Positions 1 through 9,585 are shown, counted from the first letter of the stretch. The stretch: DNA of 64,000 nucleotides from Rhizobium aethiopicum (GCF_900094625.1 NZ_FMAJ01000001.1:372001-436000); one strand, 5' to 3'. Numbers and translations are program-made. The notes: generated from the sequence alone by a model not told the origin.

Positions 1-77
1 AGATCAACCCATTGTCGATCATCGCCCCGGGTGTTTTCCGGCAGATCTTCGAATTTCAGTGAGGCGGGGCGAGACTT

Positions 78-347
78 AGAGCCTTTCCGGATTAGATTGA
101 AGCATTCTGCCGGAGCAGGTTTTCGTCAGGGCAAAGGCGATTGGGGACGGACATACCCCAGGTACGTCCGAGCCGATCGCCTTTGGTCCTGGCGGAAAGA
201 TGTCCGGCCCTTCGGGTTGGCTGAAACAGGCCGGCTGATCGACCGGCCGGCTTGGCCGTAGAGCTGGGCTACGACGCGCGCCGGCCGGTCGACCATCCGA
301 CTCCGTTTGAGCCAACAGAATGCTTCAATCTAACCCGGAAAGGCTCT
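78..347. repeat. RIME-like nested palindromic intergenic element
   Basis: Two 32-nt arms (78-109 and 316-347) are reverse complements with one mismatch. Inside lie two further inverted repeats: 132-141 with 176-185 (perfect 10-mers) and 236-251 with 280-295 (16-mers, one mismatch). Such mosaics of palindromes are typical of non-coding repeated elements in rhizobial intergenic DNA (RIME family). I cannot confirm family membership or copy number from this window, where I see no second copy. The right arm overlaps the TAG stop (346-348) of the GH13 gene by two bases. Short open frames on either strand here are by-products of the palindromes; I see no gene in 1-345. Confidence 0.65.
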
Positions 348-2007
348 AGATCTCCCTTCGTCTGAGGAGGTAATCGAGGCCGCCGACTCGATACCAGCGG
401 TAGCCATAGCCATCGAGCATGACTGTATGACGTCCTTTCTCATCGGCTTCGCTACTTGCGCTATCGGCAATATCGATCAGCAATCGCCCGTGGTCGCCCA
501 CGTCGGGATCGAAGGTCACTTCCGCCGGGTGCGGATGCAGGTTGTGCAGGATCAGCACCGAGTTGCCGCGCCAGTCATAACGCAGCGCCAGTACGCCGTC
601 ATTACCCGTGTCGACCGCTGAGAAATCGCCCCAACCGATCTCGGGAGCCTCCTTGCGCATTCGGATCATCCGCTCCGTCCAGTTCAGCAGCGAATTCGGA
701 TCGCGCCGCTGGACGGCGACGTTGATGTGCTCGAAGCCGTAGGGGCCGTCCTTGATGACTGGGGAAATGGGCTTTTTGCTTTTGGTGAAACCACCTTCCG
801 GTTCTGTCGACCATTGCATCGGGGTGCGCGCGCAGTTGCGCTCCGGCAGGCACAGATCGTCCCCCATGCCGATTTCATCGCCGTAGCGGATGACCGGTGT
901 GCCGGGCAGCGAAAACAGCAGGCTATAGGCCATCTCGATCCTGCGACGGTCGCCGGCGAGCATCGGCGCCAAGCGACGGCGAATGCCCCTGTCATAAAGC
1001 TGCATGCCCTTCTCGGGTCCGAATGCCGCAAACACAGCGTTGCGCTGCTTGTCCGTCAGGCGACCGAGATCCAGTTCATCGTGGTTGCGAAGAAACAGCC
1101 CCCATTGCGCGGTCGCGGGGCGCGGTTTGGTGGCCTCCATCGCCTTCTTTAGAGGGCGCGTGTCGGCCGTGGCGAGAGCATAAAACAGAGTCTGATTGAC
1201 CTGGAAATTGAACATCATCTGCATACGGTCGCCATCGTCGCCGAAATACTCGAAATTGTCCTCGGGCAGGACATTGGCCTCCGCCAGCACGATGGAATCG
1301 CCCAGGCGCCATTGCAGGAACTCGCGAAACTTCCTTAGCATATCGAACTGCTCGACCGGCTTGGTGACCTCAGCGCCTTTCGTGGCGATGATGAAGGGGG
1401 CGGCGTCCATCCGAAAGCCCGAGACGCCGAGCTGAATCCAGAAGCCCATGATCTTGAGGATCTCCGCCTGCACCTCGGGATTGGAGGTGTTGAGATCGGG
1501 CTGATGGTCGTAGAAGCGGTGGAAATAATAGGCCTTGGCCTTTTCGTCATAGGTCCAGGTCGTCTTCTGGACGCCGGGAAAGACCATGCCTTGATCCGCG
1601 TTTGCGGGCTTTTTATCCGACCAGACGTACCAGTCGCGATAGCGCGAATTCGGATCGCTCCTGGCGTCTTCGAACCAGGGGTGATCCTTCGACGTGTGAT
1701 TGATCACCAGATCGATCAAAACCCGGATGCCCCGCTGTTTGGCGCCGTGGGTGAATTCGACGAAATCGCCGAGCGAGCCATAGCGGCGGTCGACATTGTA
1801 ATAATCGGAGACGTCGTAACCGTCGTCGCGACCGGGCGACGCCTGGAACGGCATGAGCCACATCGCCGTCACGCCGAGGCCGGAGAGATAATCGAGACGG
1901 CGCATCAGGCCCTGGAAATCGCCCACACCGTCGCCGTTCGCATCCATGAAGGTCTCGACGGACAGACAGTAGATGACGGCGTTCTTATACCAGAGGTCGT
2001 TGATCAT
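346..2007 (-). CDS. GH13 alpha-amylase family glycosidase, trehalose synthase-like
   Basis: This 553-aa cytosolic enzyme has no signal peptide and acts on alpha-glucosidic bonds; it probably interconverts or hydrolyses maltose/trehalose-type sugars. The GH13 motifs run in order: DLVINHT (99-105), GFRMDAAPF with nucleophile Asp201, VLAEANV with acid/base Glu243, and RNHDELD with Asp310. The N-terminal NGDGVGDFQGL stretch and the C-terminal beta domain match the trehalose synthase/oligo-1,6-glucosidase branch, but it lacks the fused maltokinase of long TreS proteins. A GGAG site 8 nt before the ATG supports the start. It stands alone, with its stop at the edge of a palindromic repeat. The substrate cannot be settled from sequence. 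Confidence 0.85.
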   Translation of the reverse strand: MINDLWYKNAVIYCLSVETFMDANGDGVGDFQGLMRRLDYLSGLGVTAMWLMPFQASPGRDDGYDVSDYYNVDRRYGSLGDFVEFTHGAKQRGIRVLIDLVINHTSKDHPWFEDARSDPNSRYRDWYVWSDKKPANADQGMVFPGVQKTTWTYDEKAKAYYFHRFYDHQPDLNTSNPEVQAEILKIMGFWIQLGVSGFRMDAAPFIIATKGAEVTKPVEQFDMLRKFREFLQWRLGDSIVLAEANVLPEDNFEYFGDDGDRMQMMFNFQVNQTLFYALATADTRPLKKAMEATKPRPATAQWGLFLRNHDELDLGRLTDKQRNAVFAAFGPEKGMQLYDRGIRRRLAPMLAGDRRRIEMAYSLLFSLPGTPVIRYGDEIGMGDDLCLPERNCARTPMQWSTEPEGGFTKSKKPISPVIKDGPYGFEHINVAVQRRDPNSLLNWTERMIRMRKEAPEIGWGDFSAVDTGNDGVLALRYDWRGNSVLILHNLHPHPAEVTFDPDVGDHGRLLIDIADSASSEADEKGRHTVMLDGYGYRWYRVGGLDYLLRRREI

Positions 2008-2188
2008 GCCGGCGCTCCAAATGCATCTGGTCGCAAATCCCGTCGAGCGGAAAAGGTTCCGGAAGGCCGTTATTCGTAGCGCCGAGAGTCGGCTAATTCC
2101 GACCTATGTCGACAAGCGTGTCATTGATGCTTTGCTTATTTTAGATAACTCTGATGTAATGTGGCTCGGTGCAATGTCGGAGGATGCC

Positions 2189-2470
2189 ATGCAGTGCGCC
2201 CGGACCGTCTCTTTCCTTTCGGCCACCATAATGGCCGTGACAGTCGGCGAGGCTTCGCATTCTGCAGAAAAGGGCGCGCGACTGACGCCGCCGGAGAGCA
2301 TCCCCTCCAAGCACGTCCTGCTGGTTCCTCTCGACGCAAAGATGACGCCGCCGATTTTCTCGATCGGATGGTGGTCGCGCGTACGGCCCGCTTCGGAGGT
2401 CACTCCGCTCGGACCTCCGCTTCGAGAGACGAAACAAGACGATGCGGAATATCGATGGCGGGCCGACTGA
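2189..2470 (+). CDS. Small putative exported protein, function unknown
   Basis: A 93-aa frame whose first ~25 residues (MQCARTVSFLSATIMAVTVG then EASHS) resemble a signal peptide with a small-residue cleavage region. A GGAGGA site lies 4 nt before this ATG, which is why I prefer it to the open codons further upstream. The rest has no domain I recognise. It lies between the divergently transcribed GH13 gene and tyrS, and a strong hairpin follows its stop. Opposite-strand frames of similar size exist, so coding status is uncertain. Confidence 0.4.
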   Translation: MQCARTVSFLSATIMAVTVGEASHSAEKGARLTPPESIPSKHVLLVPLDAKMTPPIFSIGWWSRVRPASEVTPLGPPLRETKQDDAEYRWRAD

Positions 2471-2485
2471 TCCCGCTCCAAAGGA

Positions 2486-2510
2486 AAAGCCGGCGCGGGG
2501 CGCCGGCTTT
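2486..2510. terminator. Hairpin terminator between convergent genes
   Basis: Perfect 11-bp stem (AAAGCCGGCGC / GCGCCGGCTTT) with a GGG loop. A-rich and T-rich flanks on both sides fit a bidirectional terminator for tyrS (minus) and the small gene before it (plus). Confidence 0.7.
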
Positions 2511-2534
2511 GAAATCCGTTCAGTTTGATGCCAC

Positions 2535-3791
2535 TTACGCCGCGCGGCGGATCAGGATGTGCTTCTTCTTGCCGAGCGAGAGCTTGATGACGCCATCGGC
2601 GGTGATTTCGCCGCTGCCGATCAGGCGGCGTTCGTCGCTGACTGCCTCGTCATTGATGCGTACTGCGCCGCCCTGGACGTGGCGGCGGGCCTCGCCGTTC
2701 GAGCCGGCAAGGCCGGCGCGGACCATCAGCGAGAGCAGGCCGATGCCGCCGTCGAGTTCGGTCGCCGGGATTTCGACTGAGGGCAGGTTTTCGGCAACGC
2801 GGCCTTCCTCGAAGGTGGTGCGCGCCGTTTCAGCGGATGCTTCTGCCGCCTCCCGACCGTGGACGATTGCGGTCGCCTCCGTAGCGAGAATCTTCTTCGC
2901 CTCGTTGATTTCGGCGCCGCCGAGGGCATCGAGTCTGGCGATCTCGGCGAGCGGCAGGCGGGTGAAGATCTTCAGGAAGCGGCCGACATCGGCATCCTCG
3001 GTGTTGCGCCAGTACTGCCAGAAATCATAGGGGCTGAAGACGTCCTCGTTCAGCCAGACGGCGCCGGTGGCACTCTTGCCCATCTTAGCGCCCGAGCTCG
3101 TGGTCAGAAGCGGCGTCGTCAGCGCGTAGAGCTGCGGCGTGCCCATGCGGTGGCCGAGGTCGACGCCGTTGATGATATTACCCCACTGGTCCGATCCGCC
3201 CATCTGCAGGCGGCAGCCGTACCGGCGGCTGAGCTCGACGAAGTCGTAGCCCTGCATGATCATGTAGTTGAACTCCAGGAAGGAGAGTGACTGCTCGCGG
3301 TCGAGCCTTAGCTTGACGCTGTCGAAGGAGAGCATGCGGTTGACCGAGAAATGGCGGCCGACATCGCGCAGGAATTCGACGTAGTTGAGCTTCAAAAGCC
3401 AGTCGGCATTGTTGACCATGAAGGCATCGGTCGGACCGTCTCCGAAGCGCAGGATGCGCGAGAAGATCTTTTTGATGCCTTCGATATTGGTGGAGATCGC
3501 CTCCGGTGTCAGAAGCTTGCGCTGCTCGTCACGGAATGAGGGGTCGCCGACCATCGAGGTGCCGCCACCCATCAGGGCGATCGGGCGGTGGCCGGTCTCC
3601 TGCAGCCAGTAAAGCATGGTGGCGGAGATCAAATTGCCGATATGCAGACTAGTCGCGGTTGCGTCGTAGCCGACATAGGCCGTCACGACCTCCTTCGCGA
3701 ACAGGTCGTCGAGGCCGCTTTCATCGGAAACCTGATGAATGAAGCCGCGCTCTTTCAGCGTGCGGAGGAAATCGGACTTGAACTCGGACAT
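2535..3791 (-). CDS. tyrS: Tyrosyl-tRNA synthetase
   Basis: Class I aminoacyl-tRNA synthetase that charges tRNA-Tyr in the cytosol. The 418-aa length is normal for bacterial TyrRS. The HIGH-type motif appears as HIGN (50-53), followed by the Tyr-binding GGSDQWGN stretch; the KMSKS motif reads KMGKS (236-240). An S4-type RNA-binding domain ([20 protein letters not shown]) forms the C-terminus. It is divergent from anmK with 130 bp between the starts. All catalytic landmarks are intact. Confidence 0.97.
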   Translation of the reverse strand: MSEFKSDFLRTLKERGFIHQVSDESGLDDLFAKEVVTAYVGYDATATSLHIGNLISATMLYWLQETGHRPIALMGGGTSMVGDPSFRDEQRKLLTPEAISTNIEGIKKIFSRILRFGDGPTDAFMVNNADWLLKLNYVEFLRDVGRHFSVNRMLSFDSVKLRLDREQSLSFLEFNYMIMQGYDFVELSRRYGCRLQMGGSDQWGNIINGVDLGHRMGTPQLYALTTPLLTTSSGAKMGKSATGAVWLNEDVFSPYDFWQYWRNTEDADVGRFLKIFTRLPLAEIARLDALGGAEINEAKKILATEATAIVHGREAAEASAETARTTFEEGRVAENLPSVEIPATELDGGIGLLSLMVRAGLAGSNGEARRHVQGGAVRINDEAVSDERRLIGSGEITADGVIKLSLGKKKHILIRRAA

Positions 3792-3921
3792 GGCTTTCGT
3801 CTCTTGGTGTCTGCGCTGCGCTCACCGGGCTTGCGCAACTTCGTTGTTGTTGATCTGTCGCGGCGCGTTTAGCACTGTTTTTAGCAAAGTGCATCCGGGA
3901 ATCGCATGGGAGGCAAGCCTC

Positions 3922-5040
3922 ATGGATGTGATCAGAACCGCGGTCGGTCTGATGAGCGGCACATCGATGGATGGAATCGATGTCGCGCTGGTCAGAACCG
4001 ACGGCCGCGGTTTCATCGAGCGTGGGCCGTTCCTGGGCCTGCCGTACGACGCAGCGTTTCGCGGGCGTCTCAAACGGGCGCTGGAACTGGCGCGGCCGCT
4101 GACCGACAGGAGCGAACGGCCGGGGGAACTGCGCGAGATCGAGCTTGAACTGACCGAACGGCACGCAACTGCCGTTACGGCATTCATAGAGCGTTTCGGG
4201 CTCGCTGCGGATGCCATCGATGTTCTCGGCTTTCATGGCCAGACGGTATTGCATCGTCCTGACGACGGGCTGACGATCCAGATTGGCGACGGCCGGGAGC
4301 TGGCGCGCCGGACCGGCCTATCGGTGGTTTACGACATGCGCGCCAACGACATGGTTCACGGCGGGCAGGGGGCGCCGCTGGTGCCGGCCTATCACGCTGC
4401 CCTTGCGGGAAAATTCCAGCAGGCGGGAGAGGCGGTGTGCTTTGTCAATATAGGCGGCATCTCCAATCTCACCTATATCGGCGCAGACGGCCGGATTGCG
4501 GCCTTCGACAGCGGCCCGGGCAATACGCTGATCGACCAATGGGTGGAGATGCAGACCGGCAGAAGCTACGATCCCGGCGGCGAGATCGGCGGACGCGGCA
4601 AGGTGGTCGCCGCCTTGGCGGAGCGGTATCTAGAAAGCCCGTTTTTCCGCGGCAATGTCCGCCGGTCGCTCGACCGCGGCGATTTCGAGCCGCTTCGGCG
4701 CGACGAGGCGAGCCTTGAAGACGGTGCTCGGACGCTGGCGCACGTCGCCGCCGCCTCGATCGTCAAATCTGCCGGGTTCCTGCCCGACAGCCCCTCGACC
4801 TATATCATCTGCGGCGGTGGGCGGTTGAACGGCACCCTGATGGCGGAATTCGCTGCCATGGCCGAAGGTGCGGGGTCGCGGGTCTTGACCGCGGAACAGG
4901 CAGGCTTCGACGGCGATGCGATGGAGGCCGAGGCCTGGGCTTATCTCGCGGTCCGCTCGCTTGAAGGACTGCCGCTGACATTTCCCGGTACGACGGGCGT
5001 TGCCGCTGCTGTCAGCGGCGGAGTGCTGGCAACGCCGTGA
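3922..5040 (+). CDS. anmK: Anhydro-N-acetylmuramic acid kinase
   Basis: AnmK converts 1,6-anhydro-MurNAc from cell-wall turnover into MurNAc-6-phosphate with ATP, allowing murein sugar recycling. The chosen ATG gives 372 aa (E. coli AnmK is 369), begins [20 protein letters not shown] and has GGGAGG 8 nt upstream; the frame is open further upstream but that part overlaps the tyrS promoter region. Further ASKHA-fold landmarks are [19 protein letters not shown] and [11 protein letters not shown]. The stop overlaps the GTG start of the next gene (GTGA), so the two are probably translationally coupled. Confidence 0.95.
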   Translation: MDVIRTAVGLMSGTSMDGIDVALVRTDGRGFIERGPFLGLPYDAAFRGRLKRALELARPLTDRSERPGELREIELELTERHATAVTAFIERFGLAADAIDVLGFHGQTVLHRPDDGLTIQIGDGRELARRTGLSVVYDMRANDMVHGGQGAPLVPAYHAALAGKFQQAGEAVCFVNIGGISNLTYIGADGRIAAFDSGPGNTLIDQWVEMQTGRSYDPGGEIGGRGKVVAALAERYLESPFFRGNVRRSLDRGDFEPLRRDEASLEDGARTLAHVAAASIVKSAGFLPDSPSTYIICGGGRLNGTLMAEFAAMAEGAGSRVLTAEQAGFDGDAMEAEAWAYLAVRSLEGLPLTFPGTTGVAAAVSGGVLATP

Positions 5041-5573
5041 CACGCGAAAGCCCTATATTGATGACGTCGCGGCTGCGCTTTGTGATGTGGGACGAAGGCG
5101 ACGCTGCTCTGTTGCAGCAACTGCATTCGACGACAGCGATGACGCGCTATCTTCCCGGCAACGCTCCCTGGAGTCTCGATAAGGCCGAGCAACGGCTGCG
5201 CAGCTGGTTCGAGGAACAGGCGCGCGACGGCACGACCAAATACAAGCTTCTTGCCGAGGACGGCAGCTTCATCGGTCGCGCCGGCATTTCGCGATTCGGG
5301 AGCGAGGAATTCGAACTCGGCTATTCCCTGCGCGAGGAGGCGTGGGGCAAGGGCCTGGCGACGGAGGCGGCGAGCGCGCTGGCCTGCTGGTTCATCGCAA
5401 GGGAGTTCGCGCCGGGCTTCATCGCCTTCACGCATCCCGAAAACATCGCCTCGCAACGCGTCCTTAGGAAGATCGGCATGCGCGAACGCGCGCCGATCCT
5501 GATCGATGGAGTGCTCGACACGGCTTTCGAGCTGACTGCCGGCATGCGGCCGGGAAAGCCCAGCGCGTCGTGA
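5037..5573 (+). CDS. GNAT family N-acetyltransferase (RimJ/RimL type)
   Basis: A 178-aa acetyl-CoA-dependent acetyltransferase of the RimJ/RimL-like branch. It shows [15 protein letters not shown] at the start, GRAGISRF in the central sheet, then the acetyl-CoA loop region ([16 protein letters not shown]) and the [16 protein letters not shown] motif typical of this group. The GTG start overlaps the anmK stop; an ATG at 5061 is an alternative. Co-transcription with anmK does not by itself define a substrate. Confidence 0.85.
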   Translation: MTRESPILMTSRLRFVMWDEGDAALLQQLHSTTAMTRYLPGNAPWSLDKAEQRLRSWFEEQARDGTTKYKLLAEDGSFIGRAGISRFGSEEFELGYSLREEAWGKGLATEAASALACWFIAREFAPGFIAFTHPENIASQRVLRKIGMRERAPILIDGVLDTAFELTAGMRPGKPSAS

Positions 5574-5607
5574 GGATGGCGGTGGGCAGACCTAGGCTGC
5601 TCTGCGC

Positions 5608-6285
5608 TCAACGGATCCGTTTGGCCGCCGGCTCGGGCACCAGCTCGCCATTGAGGCGGCGGTCGAGATAGTCTTCGCATTCGCTCATCAGCGTCTCGAC
5701 CTGACCATTGAAGAAGTGGTTGGCGTTGGCAACGGTGCGATGGGTGATGAGGATGCCTTTTTGGGTCTTCAGCTTTTCCACCAAGCCGTTGACATCCTTT
5801 TCCGGCGCCACCTTGTCGGCCTCGCCGTTGATGATCAGGCCGGAGGAGGGGCAGGGCGCCAGGAAGGAGAAGTCATAGGTATTCGGCTGCGGGGCGATCG
5901 ACATGAAGCCCTCGATCTCAGGCCGGCGCATCAGAAGCTGCATGCCGATCCAGGAGCCGAAGGAATAGCCGGCGACCCAACAGGTCTTCGAATCGGGATG
6001 CAGGCTCTGCACCCAGTCCAACGCGGAGGCGGCGTCGGACAATTCGCCGGCGCCATGATCGAATTCGCCCTGGCTGCGGCCGATGCCCCGGAAGTTGAAG
6101 CGCAGCGTCGTGAACCCGCGCTTCTGGAACATGTAGAAGAGCTGGTAGACGATCTGATTGTTCATCGTCCCGCCGAACTGCGGGTGCGGGTGCAGGATGA
6201 GTGCGATGGGCGCGCTTTTTTCCTTGGAGGGCTGGTAGCGGCCTTCAAGTCGGCCGGCTGGGCCGTTGAAAATTACTTCGGGCAT
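5608..6285 (-). CDS. Alpha/beta hydrolase
   Basis: A 225-aa cytosolic alpha/beta-hydrolase of the short dienelactone hydrolase/S33-like group. The oxyanion-side motif HPHPQFGGTMNN (32-43), nucleophile elbow GYSFG with Ser108, Asp157 (NGEADKVAP) and His190 (NANHFF) give a plausible catalytic triad. Such proteins are widespread in alphaproteobacteria with unknown substrates. It is convergent with the GNAT gene and divergent from the suf operon; its start region shares the ~220-bp gap that holds the iron-control sites. Confidence 0.85.
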   Translation of the reverse strand: MPEVIFNGPAGRLEGRYQPSKEKSAPIALILHPHPQFGGTMNNQIVYQLFYMFQKRGFTTLRFNFRGIGRSQGEFDHGAGELSDAASALDWVQSLHPDSKTCWVAGYSFGSWIGMQLLMRRPEIEGFMSIAPQPNTYDFSFLAPCPSSGLIINGEADKVAPEKDVNGLVEKLKTQKGILITHRTVANANHFFNGQVETLMSECEDYLDRRLNGELVPEPAAKRIR

Positions 6286-6338
6286 TGGTACTCCGGGTTT
6301 TATTTCGCGTTCGCGCTGCGTTGGACGACAACATGACT

Positions 6339-6353
6339 TGACTCGGGTTGTCA
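6339..6353 (+). promoter_or_regulatory. Candidate IRO box (RirA operator) of the suf operon
   Basis: The bases TGA-N9-TCA (TGACTCGGGTTGTCA) match the published rhizobial iron-responsive operator pattern bound by the Rrf2-family repressor RirA. It overlaps a possible -35 element (TTGACT, 6338-6343). RirA control of suf operons is established in rhizobia and Agrobacterium; its use here is inferred. Confidence 0.6.
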
Positions 6354-6370
6354 GCTTTTCTAAAACGCAG

Positions 6371-6387
6371 TTTAGAACAATTCGAAA
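6371..6387 (+). promoter_or_regulatory. Candidate ICE box (Irr operator) of the suf operon
   Basis: TTTAGAACAATTCGAAA is a 7-3-7 palindrome with one imperfect pair and is close to the iron control element recognised by Irr in Rhizobiales. It lies just downstream of the candidate IRO box and near the expected transcription start of suf. Confidence 0.65.
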
Positions 6388-6503
6388 CTTGCATGGCGAT
6401 CCACGGCTTCGTGGAACGTGTCATAAGGCAAGCCCGGCGGAAATTTCAAGAAAAATGCACCGCCGATGCTGAAGCAAGCTCGTCAAGCGCAGGACTGAGG
6501 ATC

Positions 6504-7670
6504 ATGGCGCCGCCACGCCTTTATCTCGACTGGAACGCCACAGCGCCGCTGCACCCCGCGGCACGCGACGCGATCATGCGCGCCATCGACATCTTCGGCA
6601 ATCCGAACAGCGTGCATGGAGAGGGGCGCGCCGCCCGCGCCGCCATCGAAGGGGCACGGCGCAGGGTAGCTGCCCTTGCCGGCACCGATCCGGGCAATGT
6701 GATTTTCACCAGCGGCGCGACGGAGGCTGCCAATCTGGTGCTGACGCCCGATTTTCGTATGGGTCGCACGCCGCTTCGGCTCGGCCACCTTTATTTTTCG
6801 GCAATCGAACATCCGGCGGTGCGCGAGGGCGGGCGCTTTTCCCGGGACAAAATGACGGAAATTCCGGTGACGGAAGCCGGGATCGTCGATCTTGATGCGC
6901 TCGGCCTTCTGCTCGGCGCCCATGATAAGGCCGCCGGCCTGCCGATGGTCGCCATCATGCTCGTCAATAACGAGACGGGCATCGTCCAGCCGGTCGAGGC
7001 GGCGGCAAAGATTGTCCATGCCCATGGCGGCCTCCTGGTGGTCGATGCGGTGCAGGCGGCTGGCCGCATCGCGCTCGACATCGGGCAGATCGGCGCCGAC
7101 TTCATGATCGTCTCTTCGCACAAGATCGGTGGACCGAAGGGAGCCGGCGCGCTGATCGCGCGCGGCGAGGCGCTGATGCCGAGGCCGCTGATCCAGGGCG
7201 GCGGACAGGAGCGAGGTCACCGGTCGGGGACGCAGAATTCGCTGGCGCTGATCGGCTTCGGAGCGGCGGCAGAGGTGGCAGCGGGCGAACTCGCGACGCG
7301 CAACTCCGCAATCGGCGCGTTGCGCGCGCGACTGGAAGCCGGCATGCGCCGGGTGGCATCCGACGTGATTATCCACGGCGAGGGCGGCGAGCGTGTCGCC
7401 AATACAATCTTCTTCACCCTGCCGGGGCTAAAGGCGGAGACAGGGCAGATCGCCTTCGATCTCGAAGGCGTGGCGCTTTCGGCGGGCTCGGCCTGTTCAT
7501 CGGGACGGCTTGGTGAAAGCCATGTGCTGACGGCGATGGGGCGCGACGCCAAGCTCGGGGCATTGCGCATCTCACTCGGCTTTTCGACGACTGAAGAGGA
7601 CATCGACAGGGCGATTGCCGCCTTTGCGAAGATCGCTTGCCGGCGCAGATCGGCGGGCGAGGCGGCCTGA
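6504..7670 (+). CDS. sufS2: Cysteine desulfurase, first of two in the suf operon (NifS/IscS class)
   Basis: PLP enzyme that removes sulfur from cysteine as a persulfide for Fe-S assembly. The 388-aa protein starts at the ATG after GAGG ([18 protein letters not shown]); a longer open frame upstream covers the operator region and is unlikely to be coding. Schiff-base Lys207 lies in [10 protein letters not shown], and active-site Cys331 in AGSACSSG. The SSG-type loop around the Cys places it in the NifS/IscS group, unlike the SufS further down the operon. It is the first gene of the suf operon, 145 nt before sufB. Confidence 0.92.
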   Translation: MAPPRLYLDWNATAPLHPAARDAIMRAIDIFGNPNSVHGEGRAARAAIEGARRRVAALAGTDPGNVIFTSGATEAANLVLTPDFRMGRTPLRLGHLYFSAIEHPAVREGGRFSRDKMTEIPVTEAGIVDLDALGLLLGAHDKAAGLPMVAIMLVNNETGIVQPVEAAAKIVHAHGGLLVVDAVQAAGRIALDIGQIGADFMIVSSHKIGGPKGAGALIARGEALMPRPLIQGGGQERGHRSGTQNSLALIGFGAAAEVAAGELATRNSAIGALRARLEAGMRRVASDVIIHGEGGERVANTIFFTLPGLKAETGQIAFDLEGVALSAGSACSSGRLGESHVLTAMGRDAKLGALRISLGFSTTEEDIDRAIAAFAKIACRRRSAGEAA

Positions 7671-7685
7671 CCGCATCATAAACTT

Positions 7686-7705
7686 GCAGAAACGCAAATT
7701 TCTGC
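7686..7705 (+). other. Hairpin in the sufS2-sufB spacer
   Basis: GCAGAAA-CGCAAA-TTTCTGC is a perfect 7-bp stem located 16 nt after the sufS2 stop. No U-run follows, so it may be an mRNA-processing or stability element rather than a terminator. Confidence 0.4.
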
Positions 7706-7747
7706 TTGCCAATCGGGCTGAAAAGTCCCTTTTGGCCTCTTACATCA

Positions 7748-7766
7748 GGGGCAAGTCAATTGCCCC
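7748..7766 (+). other. Second hairpin in the sufS2-sufB spacer
   Basis: GGGGCAA-GTCAA-TTGCCCC is a perfect 7-bp stem 50 nt before the sufB ATG. With the preceding hairpin it could separate sufS2 expression from sufBCD. Confidence 0.4.
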
Positions 7767-7815
7767 GTGCGCTACAAGCTGCCGGACCTTGTATCCGGCG
7801 AGATTGGAGAATGAA

Positions 7816-9285
7816 ATGGCTGCCGTGCAGGAAACGATCGACCAGGTGCGCCTGATCGATGTGGACCAGTACAAATACGGTTTCGAGACCGTCATCGAAA
7901 TGGACAAGGCACCGAAGGGCCTGTCCGAGGATATCATCCGCTTCATTTCGGCCAAGAAGCAGGAGCCGGAATGGATGCTGGAATGGCGTCTGGAGGCCTA
8001 TCGGCGCTGGCTGACGCTGGAAGAGCCGACCTGGGCGCGCGTCAATTATCCGAAGATCGATTTCAACGACATCCATTACTATGCCGCGCCGAAGAGCGCG
8101 CCGGGTCCGAAGTCGCTCGACGAGGTCGATCCGGAGCTGTTGAAGGTCTATGAGAAGCTCGGCATCCCGCTGCGTGAACAGGAAATCCTCGCTGGCGTCG
8201 AGAAGCCGAAGATTGCCGTCGACGCCGTTTTCGACAGCGTTTCGGTCGTCACCACTTTCAAGGCGGAGCTGAAGAAGGCCGGCGTGATCTTCATGTCGAT
8301 CTCGGAAGCCATCCGCGAGCATCCCGATCTCGTCCGCAAATACCTCGGCTCGGTCGTGCCGACCTCCGATAATTATTATGCGACGCTGAATTCGGCTGTC
8401 TTCACCGACGGCTCCTTCGTCTTCGTGCCGAAGGGCGTTCGTTGCCCGATGGAGCTTTCCACCTATTTCCGCATCAACGAGAAGGGCACCGGCCAGTTCG
8501 AGCGCACGCTGATCATCGCTGAAGAGGGCGCCTACGTCTCCTATCTCGAGGGCTGCACGGCGCCGCAGCGCGACGAAAACCAGCTGCATGCGGCCGTGGT
8601 GGAACTGGTTGCGCTCGACGATGCCGAGATTAAGTATTCCACCGTCCAGAACTGGTATCCGGGCGACAAGGAAGGCAAGGGCGGCATCTACAACTTCGTC
8701 ACCAAGCGCGGCGATTGCCGTGGCGACCGCTCGAAAATTTCCTGGACGCAGGTCGAAACCGGCTCGGCGATCACCTGGAAATATCCGTCCTGCATCCTGC
8801 GCGGCGACGACAGCCGCGGTGAGTTCTACTCGATCGCCGTTTCTAACGGCCATCAGCAGATCGACAGCGGCACCAAGATGATCCATCTCGGCAAGAACAC
8901 GTCGAGCCGCATCGTCTCCAAGGGTATCGCGGCCGGTGTTTCCAACAACACCTATCGCGGCCAGGTCTCGGCCCACCGCAAGGCCTCGAATGCGCGCAAT
9001 TTCACCCAGTGCGACTCGCTCCTGATCGGTGACAAGTGCGGCGCTCATACCGTGCCCTATATCGAGGCGAAAAACTCGACGGCGCAGTTCGAGCACGAAG
9101 CGACGACCTCGAAGATCTCCGAGGACCAGCTGTTCTACTGCCTGCAGCGCGGCATCCCCACCGAGGCAGCGATCGCACTGATCGTCAACGGCTTCGTCAA
9201 GGAAGTCCTGCAGGAACTGCCGATGGAATTCGCCGTGGAGGCGCAGAAACTGATCAGCATCTCGCTGGAAGGTTCGGTCGGTTGA
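7816..9285 (+). CDS. sufB: Fe-S cluster assembly scaffold SufB
   Basis: SufB, with SufC and SufD, forms the cytosolic SufBC2D scaffold on which Fe-S clusters are built. The chosen ATG ([20 protein letters not shown]) has GGAGA 5 nt upstream and gives 489 aa, the usual size. The beta-helical core carries the family sequences [34 protein letters not shown] and [11 protein letters not shown]; the C-terminal [18 protein letters not shown] and [10 protein letters not shown] blocks are intact. An 1.5-kb open frame on the opposite strand is a composition shadow. Confidence 0.97.
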   Translation: MAAVQETIDQVRLIDVDQYKYGFETVIEMDKAPKGLSEDIIRFISAKKQEPEWMLEWRLEAYRRWLTLEEPTWARVNYPKIDFNDIHYYAAPKSAPGPKSLDEVDPELLKVYEKLGIPLREQEILAGVEKPKIAVDAVFDSVSVVTTFKAELKKAGVIFMSISEAIREHPDLVRKYLGSVVPTSDNYYATLNSAVFTDGSFVFVPKGVRCPMELSTYFRINEKGTGQFERTLIIAEEGAYVSYLEGCTAPQRDENQLHAAVVELVALDDAEIKYSTVQNWYPGDKEGKGGIYNFVTKRGDCRGDRSKISWTQVETGSAITWKYPSCILRGDDSRGEFYSIAVSNGHQQIDSGTKMIHLGKNTSSRIVSKGIAAGVSNNTYRGQVSAHRKASNARNFTQCDSLLIGDKCGAHTVPYIEAKNSTAQFEHEATTSKISEDQLFYCLQRGIPTEAAIALIVNGFVKEVLQELPMEFAVEAQKLISISLEGSVG

Positions 9286-9286
9286 C

Positions 9287-9508
9287 ATGAACGAGACGGA
9301 CAAGAAACGCATTCTTGAACGTCTGGAGAATATGCGCGGGGAGCTACTGGCGAAAATTCGCCCCCGCGAGCAACGATACGAAACAGAAAAGCCGCCGGAG
9401 CAGCCTTACGTGTTTCTCCAGCAGCGCATGGAAAAGGCAGGAAAGATCGTCGGAGGTTTGCCTGACTTCATCCAAATTCTTTTCGGTTTGATCCGGTTTT
9501 GGCGGTAG
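9287..9508 (+). CDS. Small uncharacterised protein inside the suf operon
   Basis: A 73-aa frame that starts one base after the sufB stop and fills most of the 300-nt gap before sufC. The N-terminal half is charged and helical (MNETDKKRILERLENMRGEL), and could form a short coiled coil; a Pro-rich middle (KPPEQPY) follows, then a hydrophobic C-terminal stretch (GGLPDFIQILFGLIRFWR). No Cys is present, so it is not itself a cluster ligand. The ribosome binding site is weak, which fits coupling to sufB. I do not recognise a family; a role linked to SufBCD is guilt by position only. Confidence 0.6.
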   Translation: MNETDKKRILERLENMRGELLAKIRPREQRYETEKPPEQPYVFLQQRMEKAGKIVGGLPDFIQILFGLIRFWR

Positions 9509-9585
9509 TGGCCTAACGCGCCGGCATTCTTAGAAATTACGCGAGGCTCTTAGCGAGCTGTGCAGAGAAAACTCAGGAACCAAAG

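Noticed and set aside
7756..9312. 518-codon open frame on the minus strand opposite sufB
   Set aside because: It is antisense to a fully conserved sufB; composition is that of a GC-rich shadow (many Arg/Asp/His) and it shows no family motif.
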